Shown here: one piece after another, positions 53,821-62,633 of the stretch | How positions within the stretch are numbered: position 1 is the stretch's first letter | How the letters are laid out: each line of letters starts with the position of its first letter | Assembly (NCBI GenBank): GCA_032027085.1 | Contig: JAVSMS010000001.1 | Location: forward strand, 3,449,730 to 3,513,729 | Length of the DNA: 64,000 nucleotides | Origin: Pseudorhodoplanes sp. | GTDB taxonomy: Bacteria; Pseudomonadota; Alphaproteobacteria; Rhizobiales; Xanthobacteraceae | Direction of reading: 5' to 3' | Made by a program: the position numbers and the translations under genes | The notes under the pieces: generated by a model | Database searches by the model: none | What the model was told of the DNA's origin: nothing | What the model saw: only the letters and a program-made list of their open reading frames with translations

Positions 53821-54855
53821 ATGGCCGTGGCCAAGAAGACGCAGGCGGCAGAGCCTGCCGCAACGCGTAGCCCTTCCGAGAAAGCGAAAGCCGCCGAATT
53901 TAGCAAGGAGCAGGAACTCCGGGCCTATCGCGACATGCTCTTGATCCGGCGCTTCGAGGAGAAGGCCGGCCAGATGTATGGCATGGGGCTGATCGGCGGC
54001 TTCTGCCACCTCTATATCGGCCAGGAAGCGGTCGTGATCGGCATGCAGATGGTGCTGAAAGAGGGCGATCAGGTCATCACGGGCTACCGCGATCATGGTC
54101 ACATGCTCGCCTGCGGCATGGACGCCAAGGGTGTCATGGCCGAACTTACCGGGCGCCGCGGCGGCTATTCCAAGGGCAAGGGCGGCTCCATGCACATGTT
54201 CTCGGTGGAGAAAGCCTTCTATGGCGGGCACGGCATCGTCGGTGCGCAGGTCTCGCTCGGCACCGGTCTCGCCTTCACCAACCGGTATCGTGGCAACGAT
54301 CATGTCTGCCTGACCTATTTCGGCGACGGCGCCGCCAATCAGGGTCAAGTCTACGAGAGCTTCAACATGGCGGAGCTCTGGAAGCTCCCGGTGGTCTACG
54401 TCATTGAGAATAATCGTTACGCCATGGGCACCGCGGTGCATCGTTCGTCGGCGCAGCAGGATTTTTCCAAGCGCGGTGTTTCCTTCAATATTCCAGGCGA
54501 GCAGGTCGATGGCATGGATGTCCGTGCCGTCAAGGCCGCAGGTGAGAAGGCGGTCAAATGGTGCCGTGAAGGCAAGGGCCCCTATATTCTGGAAATGATG
54601 ACTTACCGCTATCGTGGACACTCGATGTCCGATCCCGCGAAATACCGAACGCGTGAAGAAGTGGAAAAGATCCGCGGCGAGCAGGATCCGATCGAGCAGG
54701 TGCGTCAGCGTCTCCTGAAGACCAAGATGGCAAGCGAGGACGATCTGAAGAAAATCGACGCTAAGGTGCGCGAGGTCGTCAACGAAGCGGCCGAATTTGC
54801 CACCCACGATCCCGAACCCGATCCGTCCGAACTCTGGACGGATGTCCTGCGCTGA
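53821..54855 (+). CDS. pdhA: Pyruvate dehydrogenase E1 component subunit alpha
   Basis: Thiamine-diphosphate half of heterotetrameric E1, decarboxylating pyruvate. 344 residues from ATG 53821 with GAGGAAC upstream. The N terminus is rich in lysine and alanine. The TPP motif GDG at 168-170 starts FGDGAANQGQVYESFNMAEL and ends with the IENN pair. MYRYRGHSMSDPAKYRTREE (written here from its core TYRYRGHSMSDP) is the phosphorylation-loop equivalent. It heads the cluster pdhA-pdhB-DUF5076-pdhC. Confidence 0.97.
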   Translation: MAVAKKTQAAEPAATRSPSEKAKAAEFSKEQELRAYRDMLLIRRFEEKAGQMYGMGLIGGFCHLYIGQEAVVIGMQMVLKEGDQVITGYRDHGHMLACGMDAKGVMAELTGRRGGYSKGKGGSMHMFSVEKAFYGGHGIVGAQVSLGTGLAFTNRYRGNDHVCLTYFGDGAANQGQVYESFNMAELWKLPVVYVIENNRYAMGTAVHRSSAQQDFSKRGVSFNIPGEQVDGMDVRAVKAAGEKAVKWCREGKGPYILEMMTYRYRGHSMSDPAKYRTREEVEKIRGEQDPIEQVRQRLLKTKMASEDDLKKIDAKVREVVNEAAEFATHDPEPDPSELWTDVLR

Positions 54856-54905
54856 TGCCGCGTCGCTATTGCATAATCTGAATTGAACCGGATCAAGAAG
54901 CGTCC

Positions 54906-55145
54906 ATGCCGATCGAAGTTTTGATGCCCGCGCTTTCGCCCACGATGGAGAAGGGCAACCTCGCCAAGTGGCTGAAGAAGGAAGGCGACGCCGTGAAGTC
55001 CGGCGACGTCATCGCCGAGATCGAGACCGACAAGGCGACGATGGAGGTCGAAGCCGTGGACGAGGGGACGCTCGGCAAGATTTTGGTGCCGGAAGGCACC
55101 GCCGACGTCGCGGTGAATACGCCGATCGCCGTCTTGCTCGGCGAC
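54906..55145 (+). repeat. Direct repeat copy 1: lipoyl domain coding DNA
   Basis: The first 240 bases of pdhB are highly similar at the DNA level to the first 240 of pdhC (56659-56898), with runs such as GAGAAGGGCAACCTCGCCAA shared exactly. The proteins differ at only about a dozen of 80 positions. Direct repeats 1.75 kb apart permit recombination or gene conversion. Confidence 0.8.
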
Positions 55146-56324
55146 GGCGAGAAGGCCTCCGACATCAAGGTCGGTGCAGCGCGCAAGGAAAGTCCCGCCG
55201 AGAAACAGAAGGACGAGGAATCCGCCGCGCCTGACGCACCCGCCGTGGCAAGGGCGGAAACGCCCGCCGAACCCGTCTCGGCCGTCGCAACGCCTCCGCA
55301 GCCGCAGGCTCAGCCCGAACCCGACGTGCCGGAAGGCACCGAAATGGTCACCATGACTGTGCGCGAAGCCTTGCGCGACGCCATGGCGGAGGAGATGCGC
55401 CGCGACGACACCGTGTTCGTTATTGGCGAGGAAGTCGCCGAATACCAAGGCGCCTACAAGGTGACGCAGGGCCTGTTGCAGGAATTCGGCGCGCAGCGCG
55501 TTGTCGACACCCCGATCACCGAGCATGGCTTCACCGGTCTCGGCGTCGGCGCGGCCTTCGGCGGTCTGAAGCCGATCGTCGAATTCATGACCTTCAATTT
55601 CTCGATGCAGGCGATCGACCAGATCGTGAATTCGTCGGCCAAGACGCTCTACATGTCCGGCGGACAGATGGGATCCTCGATTGTCTTCCGCGGCCCGAAC
55701 GGCGCCGCTGCGCGCGTTGCCGCCCAGCACAGCCAGGATTACACCGCCTGGTATTCGCACATTCCCGGCCTGATCGTGATCGCGCCCTACACCGCTGCCG
55801 ACTCCAAGGGTCTGCTGAAGTCCGCGATCCGCAATCCCAACCCGGTTGTTTTCCTGGAAAACGAAATCCTTTACGGCCATTCCTTCCCAGTACCGAAGCT
55901 CGACGACTATCTGGTGCCTATCGGCAAGGCGAAGGTGGTCCGGCCAGGCAATCACGTGACACTGGTGTCTTACTCCATCGGGATGACCTATGCGCTGAAG
56001 GCTGCTGAAGAGCTTGCCAAGAAGCATATCAACGCCGAGGTGATCGACCTGCGCACCATTCGACCGATGGACACGCAGACCATCGTCGATTCCGTGAAGA
56101 AGACGGGACGACTTGTCACGATCGAGGAAGGGTGGCCGCAATCGGGGGTCGGCGCGGAGATTTCCGCGCGCGTGATGGAAAACGCCTTCGATTACCTGGA
56201 CGCCCCGGTGCTGCGCATCACCGGCAAGGACGTGCCGATGCCGTATGCGGCCAATCTCGAAAAGCTGGCGCTGCCGTCGGTTCCCGAAATTGTCGAGGCT
56301 GTGAAGGCCGTCACCTACAGGTGA
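54906..56324 (+). CDS. pdhB: Pyruvate dehydrogenase E1 component subunit beta with lipoyl domain
   Basis: E1-beta, 472 residues, longer than the usual 330 because a lipoyl domain is fused at the N terminus. Residues 1-80 carry [20 protein letters not shown] and the lipoylation site ETDKATM with Lys43. A charged and proline-rich linker (about 85-140) leads to the transketolase-like part ([20 protein letters not shown] onwards). This fusion is known in alphaproteobacteria. The 54905-side gap is 50 bases. A 16-base tandem duplication spans its stop codon. Confidence 0.97.
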   Translation: MPIEVLMPALSPTMEKGNLAKWLKKEGDAVKSGDVIAEIETDKATMEVEAVDEGTLGKILVPEGTADVAVNTPIAVLLGDGEKASDIKVGAARKESPAEKQKDEESAAPDAPAVARAETPAEPVSAVATPPQPQAQPEPDVPEGTEMVTMTVREALRDAMAEEMRRDDTVFVIGEEVAEYQGAYKVTQGLLQEFGAQRVVDTPITEHGFTGLGVGAAFGGLKPIVEFMTFNFSMQAIDQIVNSSAKTLYMSGGQMGSSIVFRGPNGAAARVAAQHSQDYTAWYSHIPGLIVIAPYTAADSKGLLKSAIRNPNPVVFLENEILYGHSFPVPKLDDYLVPIGKAKVVRPGNHVTLVSYSIGMTYALKAAEELAKKHINAEVIDLRTIRPMDTQTIVDSVKKTGRLVTIEEGWPQSGVGAEISARVMENAFDYLDAPVLRITGKDVPMPYAANLEKLALPSVPEIVEAVKAVTYR

Positions 56325-56346
56325 GTGTCACTACAGGTAAGTGTCA
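56315..56346 (+). repeat. 16-bp tandem duplication at the pdhB stop
   Basis: CTACAGGTGAGTGTCA (56315-56330) is followed at once by CTACAGGTAAGTGTCA (56331-56346), 15 of 16 bases alike. The first copy holds the pdhB TGA; the second ends in the A of the downstream ATG. It has widened the spacing between the two genes. Confidence 0.85.
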
Positions 56347-56639
56347 TGGCTGTGACCTATGACGCCTTGCAGATTTCGCCGACCGCCCAGGAGAGGGGCG
56401 GCATCGAGGTGTTGCGTGCGGGCGTGGTCGAAGGCGGTTTGCATGTCATGCTGCGCCGCGCCTTCAATGATCCCCGCGCTTGGGGAATCCTGCTCGCCGA
56501 CGTGGCGCGACAGGTGTCGCGCATCTATGCGCAGGAGAAGAACGAGGAGGAAGCGCAGATGCTCGCCAGCATCCGCGACGCCTTTGCCGCCGAGATCAAT
56601 GCGCCGGCCAATTCCGGCATGATCGGCCCCGCCGGTTGA
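56346..56639 (+). CDS. DUF5076-family protein between pdhB and pdhC
   Basis: A 97-residue protein ([20 protein letters not shown]), with the conserved core [20 protein letters not shown], then [19 protein letters not shown] and [21 protein letters not shown] recognise it as DUF5076, a small family seen in this position in alphaproteobacterial PDH clusters. GTAAGTGTC precedes the ATG, a weak ribosome site created in part by a tandem duplication. A role in PDH assembly or regulation is suggested only by location. pdhC follows after 19 bases. Confidence 0.75.
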   Translation: MAVTYDALQISPTAQERGGIEVLRAGVVEGGLHVMLRRAFNDPRAWGILLADVARQVSRIYAQEKNEEEAQMLASIRDAFAAEINAPANSGMIGPAG

Positions 56640-56658
56640 ATTCGAACGAGACGCAAGA

Positions 56659-56898
56659 ATGCCGATCAACATCCTGATGCCCGCCTTGTCGCCCACCATG
56701 GAGAAGGGCAACCTCGCCAAGTGGCTGAAGAAAGAGGGCGACACGGTAAAATCCGGCGACGTTATCGCCGAGATTGAGACGGATAAGGCGACGATGGAAG
56801 TGGAAGCGGTCGACGAGGGCACGCTCGCCAAGATCGTCGTGCCGGAAGGCACCGCCGACGTGCCGGTCAACCAGGTGATCGCGGTGCTGGCTGGCGAC
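56659..56898 (+). repeat. Direct repeat copy 2: lipoyl domain coding DNA
   Basis: Second copy of the lipoyl repeat described at 54906-55145. Differences are mostly at third codon positions, so selection on the protein and possible gene conversion both contribute to the likeness. Confidence 0.8.
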
Positions 56899-57999
56899 GG
56901 CGAGGACGTGAAAGCGGCGGCCGCCGGTGTCGGCGCTGCACCAGCCGCGAAGCCGCAGCACCCAACCGAGTCGAAACCCGCACCCGCGCCTGCCGCCGCT
57001 CCGGCACCAAAAGCCGCGCCGTCGGCGCCTATCCCGCAGGCGCCGGCACCCGCGCCGCATGACGGCAATCGCATTTTCGCGTCTCCGCTCGCCCGCCGTC
57101 TCGCCAAGGAAGCCGGCATCGATATTGCGCGCATCCAGGGTTCCGGCCCGCACGGCCGCGTCATTCAGCGCGACGTTGAAGCGGCGCAATCCGGCAAGGG
57201 TCTGAAAGCGCCTGGGGCCGCGCCCGCCGCTTCGCCGGCCTATGTCCCGCCCGCCGGCCCGTCCGACGAACAGGTGCGTGCGCTGTTCGAGGAGGGCTCC
57301 TATGAAGTGGTGCCGCATGACGGCATGCGCCGCACCATCGCACAGCGCCTCGCGCAGTCGACGCAGACCATCCCGCATTTCTATCTCACGATGGACTGCA
57401 ATATCAGCAAGCTGTTGCAGGCGCGCGAGGAGATCAACGCCTCCGCGCCGAAGGACAAGGACGGCAAGCCCGCCTACAAGCTGTCGGTCAACGATTTCGT
57501 CATCAAGGCGCTGGCGCTGGCGCTGCAGCGCATTCCAGATGCCAATGTAAGCTGGACCGACGCCGGCATGCTCAAACACAAGCATTCTGATGTCGGCGTC
57601 GCGGTCGCCATGCCAGGTGGCCTGATCACACCGATCATCCGCAAAGCGGAGACGAAATTGCTCTCGGCGATCTCGAATGAGATGAAGGATTTCGCCAGGC
57701 GTGCGCGCGACCGCAAGCTGAAGCCCGCCGAATATCAGGGCGGCACATCCGCCGTGTCCAATCTCGGCATGTACGGCATCAAGGATTTCACCGCCGTGAT
57801 CAATCCGCCGCATGCGACGATTCTGGCGGTCGGCAGCGGCGAGGAGCGCGCGGTCGTGAAAAACGGCAAGATCGAAGCCGCCTGGATGATGAGCGTGACC
57901 TTGTCTTGCGATCACCGCGCGGTCGACGGCGCGCTCGGCGCGGAGCTGCTCGGCGCGTTCAAGACGCTGATCGAGAATCCGGTGATGATGGTGGTGTGA
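56659..57999 (+). CDS. pdhC: Dihydrolipoamide acetyltransferase, PDH E2
   Basis: Core of the PDH complex, moving the acetyl group from lipoate to CoA. 446 residues. One lipoyl domain (1-80, Lys43 in ETDKATM), an Ala-Pro linker (about 95-130), the subunit-binding domain [20 protein letters not shown] (about 140-160) with [16 protein letters not shown], a second linker, then the catalytic domain from about 215 with [20 protein letters not shown] and the active site [14 protein letters not shown] near the C terminus. It lies 3 bases from the convergent binding-protein gene. Confidence 0.97.
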   Translation: MPINILMPALSPTMEKGNLAKWLKKEGDTVKSGDVIAEIETDKATMEVEAVDEGTLAKIVVPEGTADVPVNQVIAVLAGDGEDVKAAAAGVGAAPAAKPQHPTESKPAPAPAAAPAPKAAPSAPIPQAPAPAPHDGNRIFASPLARRLAKEAGIDIARIQGSGPHGRVIQRDVEAAQSGKGLKAPGAAPAASPAYVPPAGPSDEQVRALFEEGSYEVVPHDGMRRTIAQRLAQSTQTIPHFYLTMDCNISKLLQAREEINASAPKDKDGKPAYKLSVNDFVIKALALALQRIPDANVSWTDAGMLKHKHSDVGVAVAMPGGLITPIIRKAETKLLSAISNEMKDFARRARDRKLKPAEYQGGTSAVSNLGMYGIKDFTAVINPPHATILAVGSGEERAVVKNGKIEAAWMMSVTLSCDHRAVDGALGAELLGAFKTLIENPVMMVV

Positions 58000-58002
58000 C
58001 GC

Positions 58003-58743
58003 TCATTCCGGCGTCAGCCCTTTTTCTCTAATGACCGCTTGCGCCTCCGGCGTGCGCAGGAACGCAACAAGCGCCTTTGCGACATCCACGTCTGTCGCAT
58101 CGACCAGCAGGCCAACCGAAAACTGTGTCGTTCCGTCAAGCTCCGACGGCAGCGGGCCGAGCAATTCCGCACCCGGCACGGCGATCAGTTCGGAGATCTG
58201 CTGCGCGGCGATATCGGCTTCTCCGCGCACCACAAAGCCTGCGGCCGGCGAGCCGAGTTTCGCTTTTGCCTTGATCGCATCGGTGATGCCAAGCCTGTTC
58301 AGGGCAGCCTCGAACAACGTGCCGCTCAGGCCGCCCTGCACATAGGCAACCGCTTTGGCGTCCAATAGCGCCCGTTTGACAGCTTCCGGCGTGGAAATGT
58401 CCGGCCGTTTGGCCCCGGCTTTGACGGCCAGTCCCACCTGGGCGCGGGCGAGGTCAGTGCGCGCGCCGGTGATCTTTCCCTCCTTCGCAAGCTCATCGAT
58501 ATTCGGCGCATTGGCGATCAAGAGATCGGCGGTTTCTCCCGCGCGCACCCGCTTCACCAACTGGCCGGACGGCGCCACCTCCAGCGTGACTTTGTGGTCG
58601 GTCGCCTTCTCGAAGTGGGGCGCCAGCTCCAGCAGGGAAGTCCGCAGCGCCTGGGTGCAGAAGACCTTGAGTTCGGCAGACTGTAATGGGGAGGGCAAGA
58701 GCGACAGTCCTAGGAACATGGTGAAACCAGCTGCTCTTACCAT
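58003..58743 (-). CDS. ModA-like periplasmic substrate-binding protein
   Basis: A 246-residue exported protein from ATG 58743 (AGGACA upstream). The signal peptide ends at SPLQSAEL. The body is of the type II binding-protein fold seen in molybdate-binding proteins (LKVFCTQALRTSLLELAPHF, TADLLIANAPNIDELAKEGK, VVRGEADIAAQQISELI, FLRTPEAQAVIREKGLTPE). There are no permease or ATPase genes next to it. It is transcribed against the PDH cluster, splitting pdhC from lpdA. Molybdate, another oxyanion or an organic ligand are all possible. Confidence 0.82.
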   Translation of the reverse strand: MVRAAGFTMFLGLSLLPSPLQSAELKVFCTQALRTSLLELAPHFEKATDHKVTLEVAPSGQLVKRVRAGETADLLIANAPNIDELAKEGKITGARTDLARAQVGLAVKAGAKRPDISTPEAVKRALLDAKAVAYVQGGLSGTLFEAALNRLGITDAIKAKAKLGSPAAGFVVRGEADIAAQQISELIAVPGAELLGPLPSELDGTTQFSVGLLVDATDVDVAKALVAFLRTPEAQAVIREKGLTPE

Positions 58744-58870
58744 GATTGTCCTGCCGTCTGGTTTTCTTTGCAGGATAAACCTGCTATCCGGCCGCCTGCA
58801 AAGGCTCTGCACAAGGCAAACCCGGCATGGCCGCGTTTATTCGCCTCGCCGAATGTGAGGAGGGGACGCT

Positions 58871-59113
58871 ATGACACGGCTGCCCTGGTTCACGCTGATT
58901 GCGGCCGCCGTCCTGATCCTCAATCCGCTGGGCCGTGACATCGTCGGCTCGGCGATTCGCTATTCCCCGACAGACTGGCTGCGGGATTTGTGGGTGACGG
59001 TGACGCTGATCGGGGTTGCGGTTCTGGTAGTGATGGGTGGCCTCGAAGCGTGGTACAGGGGGCGGCGCCTGCGGGCCAAGGCCGACTTGCTGAATTCGGG
59101 TACGGAGACATAG
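58871..59113 (+). CDS. Small two-span membrane protein ahead of lpdA
   Basis: An 80-residue protein with hydrophobic segments at about 6-20 (WFTLIAAAVLILNPL) and 42-58 (TVTLIGVAVLVVMGGLEAW), then a basic end (YRGRRLRAKADLLNSG). GAGGAGGGGAC precedes ATG 58871, so translation should be strong. Its stop is one base from the GTG start of lpdA, so lpdA translation depends on it. No family recognised. Confidence 0.75.
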   Translation: MTRLPWFTLIAAAVLILNPLGRDIVGSAIRYSPTDWLRDLWVTVTLIGVAVLVVMGGLEAWYRGRRLRAKADLLNSGTET

Positions 59114-59114
59114 C

Positions 59115-60533
59115 GTGGCAGAAGCGTTCGACATCATCATCATCGGCTCCGGCCCCGGCGGCTACGTGACCGCAATCCGCGCCGCGCAGCTTGGCTTCAA
59201 GACCGCGGTCGTGGAGCGCGACTTCCTCGGCGGCATCTGCTCGAACTGGGGCTGCATTCCGACGAAAGCACTGCTGCGCTCGGCCGAAATCTTCCACTAC
59301 ATGCAGCACGCCAACGACTATGGACTGGCCGCGCAGAATGTCAGCTTCGATCCCGCCGCGGTTATCAAGCGTTCGCGCGGGGTTGCCGGTCGCATGAATA
59401 CGGGCGTCGGATTTCTTTTGAAGAAGAACAAGGTGAGCGTGATCTGGGGCGAGGCCGTGATCGACGCCCCCGGCAAGATCACGGTGAAGGCGTCGAAGAC
59501 CGAAGCGCCGAAAGGCGCGCTCGGTCCGGGCAGCTATCAAACCAAGCACATCATCATCGCGACCGGCGCCCGCCCGCGCGTGCTGCCGGGTCTTGAGCCG
59601 GACAAGAAGCTGGTCTGGACCTACTTTGAGGCGATGAATCCCGACAAGATGCCAAAGTCGCTCTTGATCGTCGGCTCCGGAGCCATCGGCATCGAATTCG
59701 CGTCCTTCTATCGCACGCTCGGCGCGGAGGTCACGGTCGTGGAAATTCTGCCGCAGATCCTGCCGGTGGAAGACGCCGAGATCGCTGCCTTCGCGCGCAA
59801 GCAGTTCGAAAAGCAGGGCATGAAGATCATCACCGGCGCGAAGGTGAGCAAGCTTGACAAGAAGGCCGACAGCGTCACAGCCACGATCGATGACGGCAAG
59901 GGCAAGACCGAGCAGATCACCGTCGACCGCGTCATCTCCGCAGTCGGCGTCGTCGGCAATGTCGAAAATCTCGGACTGGAAAAGCTTGGCGTGAAGACCG
60001 ATCGCGGCACCATCGTCATTGATGGGTACTGCAAGACCAATGTGCCCGGCATCTATGCCATCGGCGACGTCGCAGGTCCCCCGATGCTGGCGCACAAGGC
60101 AGAGCACGAGGGCGTGGTCTGCGTTGAAGCGATCAAGGGTCTCAAGCCGCATCCAATGAAGAAGGAATTGATCCCCGGCTGCACCTATTGCCATCCGCAG
60201 GTTGCATCTGTCGGGCTCACGGAACAGGCCGCCAAGGAGAAAAAATACGACATCCGCGTCGGACGCTTCCCGTTCATCGGCAACGGCAAGGCGATCGCGC
60301 TCGGCGAGGACCAGGGCATGACCAAGGTCATCTTCGACAAGAAGACCGGCCAGCTCTTGGGCGCCCATATGGTCGGCGCGGAAGTGACAGAACTGATCCA
60401 GGGTTTCGTTGTCGCGATGAACCTGGAGACGACGGAAGAAGAATTGATGCACACGATCTTCCCGCATCCGACGATTTCAGAGACAATGAAAGAGGCGGTG
60501 CTGGATGCTTACGGGCGTGTACTGAACATGTAG
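59115..60533 (+). CDS. lpdA: Dihydrolipoyl dehydrogenase, PDH E3
   Basis: FAD-dependent disulfide oxidoreductase reoxidising dihydrolipoate in PDH. 472 residues with a GTG start (59115), coupled to the preceding small gene. FAD motif IIIIGSGPGGYVTAIRAAQ, redox disulfide Cys42-Cys47 in GGICSNWGCIPTKALLRS, NAD motif IVGSGAIGIEFASFY, and the interface His-Glu in FPHPTISETMKEAV. It is separated from pdhC by about 1.1 kb of other genes. A second E3 for the oxoglutarate dehydrogenase is likely elsewhere. Confidence 0.97.
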   Translation: MAEAFDIIIIGSGPGGYVTAIRAAQLGFKTAVVERDFLGGICSNWGCIPTKALLRSAEIFHYMQHANDYGLAAQNVSFDPAAVIKRSRGVAGRMNTGVGFLLKKNKVSVIWGEAVIDAPGKITVKASKTEAPKGALGPGSYQTKHIIIATGARPRVLPGLEPDKKLVWTYFEAMNPDKMPKSLLIVGSGAIGIEFASFYRTLGAEVTVVEILPQILPVEDAEIAAFARKQFEKQGMKIITGAKVSKLDKKADSVTATIDDGKGKTEQITVDRVISAVGVVGNVENLGLEKLGVKTDRGTIVIDGYCKTNVPGIYAIGDVAGPPMLAHKAEHEGVVCVEAIKGLKPHPMKKELIPGCTYCHPQVASVGLTEQAAKEKKYDIRVGRFPFIGNGKAIALGEDQGMTKVIFDKKTGQLLGAHMVGAEVTELIQGFVVAMNLETTEEELMHTIFPHPTISETMKEAVLDAYGRVLNM

Positions 60534-60554
60534 CGATCTGAAGGGGAGGCGAAG

Positions 60555-60836
60555 ATGGGCGACATCCAATACGCGCTGGGCCAGCCCGGTGTCGGCCTGT
60601 TTATGATGCTGATCATCGGCGCCATTGCCGGCTGGATCGCCGAAAAAGTCACCGCCTCCAATCACGGCATCTTCACCAATATCCTCGTCGGCATTGCAGG
60701 CGCCTTTGTCGGCGGCAAGCTAGCTGAGGTACTGAATGTACCCGTCTTCGGCTTCTGGCGCACGCTGGTGTCGGCGTCGATCGGTGCGATCATCATCCTG
60801 TGGATCTGGCAGGCGATCCGCACGCGATCAGCCTGA
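60555..60836 (+). CDS. GlsB/YeaQ/YmgE family membrane protein
   Basis: A 93-residue inner-membrane protein with three spans. Characteristic GLFMMLIIGAIAGWIAEKVT, NILVGIAGAFVGGKLAEVL and LVSASIGAIIILWIWQAIR. The family, also called transglycosylase-associated, is linked to general stress in several bacteria but has no defined activity. AGGGGAGGCGAAG precedes the ATG. It follows lpdA after 21 bases. Confidence 0.9.
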   Translation: MGDIQYALGQPGVGLFMMLIIGAIAGWIAEKVTASNHGIFTNILVGIAGAFVGGKLAEVLNVPVFGFWRTLVSASIGAIIILWIWQAIRTRSA

Positions 60837-61162
60837 CGGGCATCAGCACGCCCAGAATCGAAATCAGGGAGACGACAGCAGGTTTGCCGTTGTCGACATC
60901 GCGGCCGGCCCGAATAAACAGCGTGGTGGCCGCCGAGGCGAGCGTCTCGCCCACCAAAGAACCATCACCACGTACAGCGGAGCAGTACAGATAACGCAGG
61001 AATTCCAAGCGGCTGACAGGGTCGGTTCATTTGGGAAGTCCTGCATTTTCAGCTGATCTGGGTTCAATCCAGCGTGTTTTTTGTTCCTTGCGGTCGCGGC
61101 AAGGGCCCCGTAAGTAATTGACGCTACATTTCTTTGAACCCCGCCGACCCGGGAAACTCGCC
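60837..61162. other. Gap between the GlsB-like gene and lipA
   Basis: About 325 bases without a supported gene. Two overlapping minus-strand frames (60793-61008 and 60864-61067) contain hydrophobic stretches such as PLYVVMVLWW and VVSLISILGVLMPVRL in different frames. They could be the remains of a membrane-protein gene broken by a frameshift, but neither has a ribosome site. No clear lipA promoter or terminator is seen. Confidence 0.4.
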
Positions 61163-62119
61163 TTGGCCGTTATCATCGACACCATTTCCAATCTGCGTCC
61201 GCGCCATCCCGAAAAGGTGCATCGGCCGGATGTCCCCGCGTTGCCCAAGCCGAACTGGATTCGCGTGCGTGCACCGGTGTCGAAGGGCTATGCGGAGACG
61301 CACAAGATCATCCGCGACAACAAGCTGGTGACGGTGTGCGAGGAGGCCGGCTGTCCCAATATCGGCGAATGCTGGGACAAGAAGCACGCCACCTTCATGA
61401 TAATGGGCGACACCTGCACGCGGGCCTGCGCCTTCTGCAATGTGAAGACGGGCTTGCCGGGCGCGCTCGATGCGCTGGAGCCGGAGCATGTGGCCGAGGC
61501 GACCTTGAAGCTCGGTCTGCATCACGTCGTGATCACCTCGGTCGATCGCGACGATCTCGCCGACGGCGGCGCCGAGCATTTTGCGCAAACCATCGGCGCG
61601 ATTCGTGCCCGTTGCCCGTCAACCACCATCGAAGTCCTGACGCCGGACTTTCTGCGCAAGGACGGCGCGCTCGAAATTGTCGTTGCCGCCAAACCCGACG
61701 TGTTCAACCACAATTTGGAAACTGTGCCGTCTCGTTATCTGACCGTCCGGCCGGGCGCGCGCTATTTTCACTCGATGCGTCTGTTGCAAAGGGTGAAGGA
61801 ACTCGACCCGTCGATGTTCACCAAGTCCGGCATCATGGTCGGGCTGGGCGAGGAGCGAAACGAGGTCCTGCAATTGATGGACGATCTGCGTTCGGCCAAT
61901 GTCGATTTTCTCACCATCGGCCAGTATCTTCAGCCGACCAAGAAACATCACCCGGTCGTGCGATTCATCACCCCGGAGGAATTCAAGGCCTACGAAACCA
62001 TCGCTTATGCGAAGGGATTCCTCATGGTATCGGCATCGCCGCTGACCCGATCATCGCACCATGCCGGCGATGACTTCCAGCGCCTGAAAGCGGCGCGCGA
62101 GGCAAAGCTGTCGCGTTGA
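61163..62119 (+). CDS. lipA: Lipoyl synthase
   Basis: Radical SAM enzyme inserting two sulfur atoms into octanoyl groups on lipoyl domains, including those of PdhB and PdhC here. Start choice is uncertain: TTG 61163 gives [18 protein letters not shown] and 318 residues, close to family length; TTG 61118 adds 15 residues. The auxiliary cluster cysteines are Cys59, Cys64 and Cys70 ([12 protein letters not shown]); the SAM cluster is CTRACAFC (85-92). [19 protein letters not shown] and the SSHHAGDDF end with its serine ligand are intact. Confidence 0.95.
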   Translation: MAVIIDTISNLRPRHPEKVHRPDVPALPKPNWIRVRAPVSKGYAETHKIIRDNKLVTVCEEAGCPNIGECWDKKHATFMIMGDTCTRACAFCNVKTGLPGALDALEPEHVAEATLKLGLHHVVITSVDRDDLADGGAEHFAQTIGAIRARCPSTTIEVLTPDFLRKDGALEIVVAAKPDVFNHNLETVPSRYLTVRPGARYFHSMRLLQRVKELDPSMFTKSGIMVGLGEERNEVLQLMDDLRSANVDFLTIGQYLQPTKKHHPVVRFITPEEFKAYETIAYAKGFLMVSASPLTRSSHHAGDDFQRLKAAREAKLSR

Positions 62120-62125
62120 CGACTG

Positions 62126-62599
62126 ATGCCTCAATTCTCCACAACGCGACGGGTGCGGCACGCAGCGGCTGACATGTTCGCCCTCGTGGCCGATGTCGAG
62201 CGCTATCCGGAATTCGTGCCGCTATGTAAGTCGCTGCGCATTCGCAATCGGATCGACGAGCCAGAAGGCGTGCAAATCATCGTCGCCGACATGACGGTGT
62301 CCTTCAAACTGATCGAGGAGAAGTTCACCAGCCGTGTGACACTCGATCACGCTAACCTGCTTATTCTCGTCGAGTATCTTCAGGGTCCATTTAGCCGGAT
62401 GCAGAACCGTTGGGAGTTTCATCCGGTTGAGGAGCAGATCTGCGACGTGAAATTCTTCATCTCTTACGAATTCAAGAGTCGCGCCCTTGGCTTTCTGATG
62501 GGCACCATGTTCGAGACCGCCTTCCGTCGCTTCTCGGATGCCTTCGAGCGGCGTGCCGACGTGGTTTATGGCAAACGCGACGTCCCACGGCGAGCGTAG
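62126..62599 (+). CDS. RatA/COQ10-like START-domain protein
   Basis: A 157-residue SRPBCC-fold protein: PQFSTTRRVRHAAADMFALV, DVERYPEFVPLCKSLRI, VADMTVSFKLIEEKFTSRV and a C-terminal amphipathic helix (FETAFRRFSDAFERRADVVY). In mitochondria and alphaproteobacteria such proteins bind ubiquinone (COQ10); the E. coli homologue was described as the toxin RatA. Here COQ10-like quinone binding is the more plausible role, as no antitoxin gene is adjacent. It is 6 bases after lipA, the usual order. Confidence 0.88.
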   Translation: MPQFSTTRRVRHAAADMFALVADVERYPEFVPLCKSLRIRNRIDEPEGVQIIVADMTVSFKLIEEKFTSRVTLDHANLLILVEYLQGPFSRMQNRWEFHPVEEQICDVKFFISYEFKSRALGFLMGTMFETAFRRFSDAFERRADVVYGKRDVPRRA

Positions 62600-62633
62600 C
62601 CGCGCGCCGTCAGAATGCGCGATTTGAATTTGC

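Noticed and set aside
54883-54896. FixK/FNR-like box TTGAACCGGATCAA before pdhB
   Set aside because: One half-site has a mismatch and the box lies only 9 bases before the ATG, too close for activation. Chance likeness is more probable.
62126-62599. Toxin of a type II toxin-antitoxin module (RatA)
   Set aside because: No antitoxin gene is adjacent; lipA-COQ10-like-cinA is the usual housekeeping order, so a quinone-binding protein is more likely.
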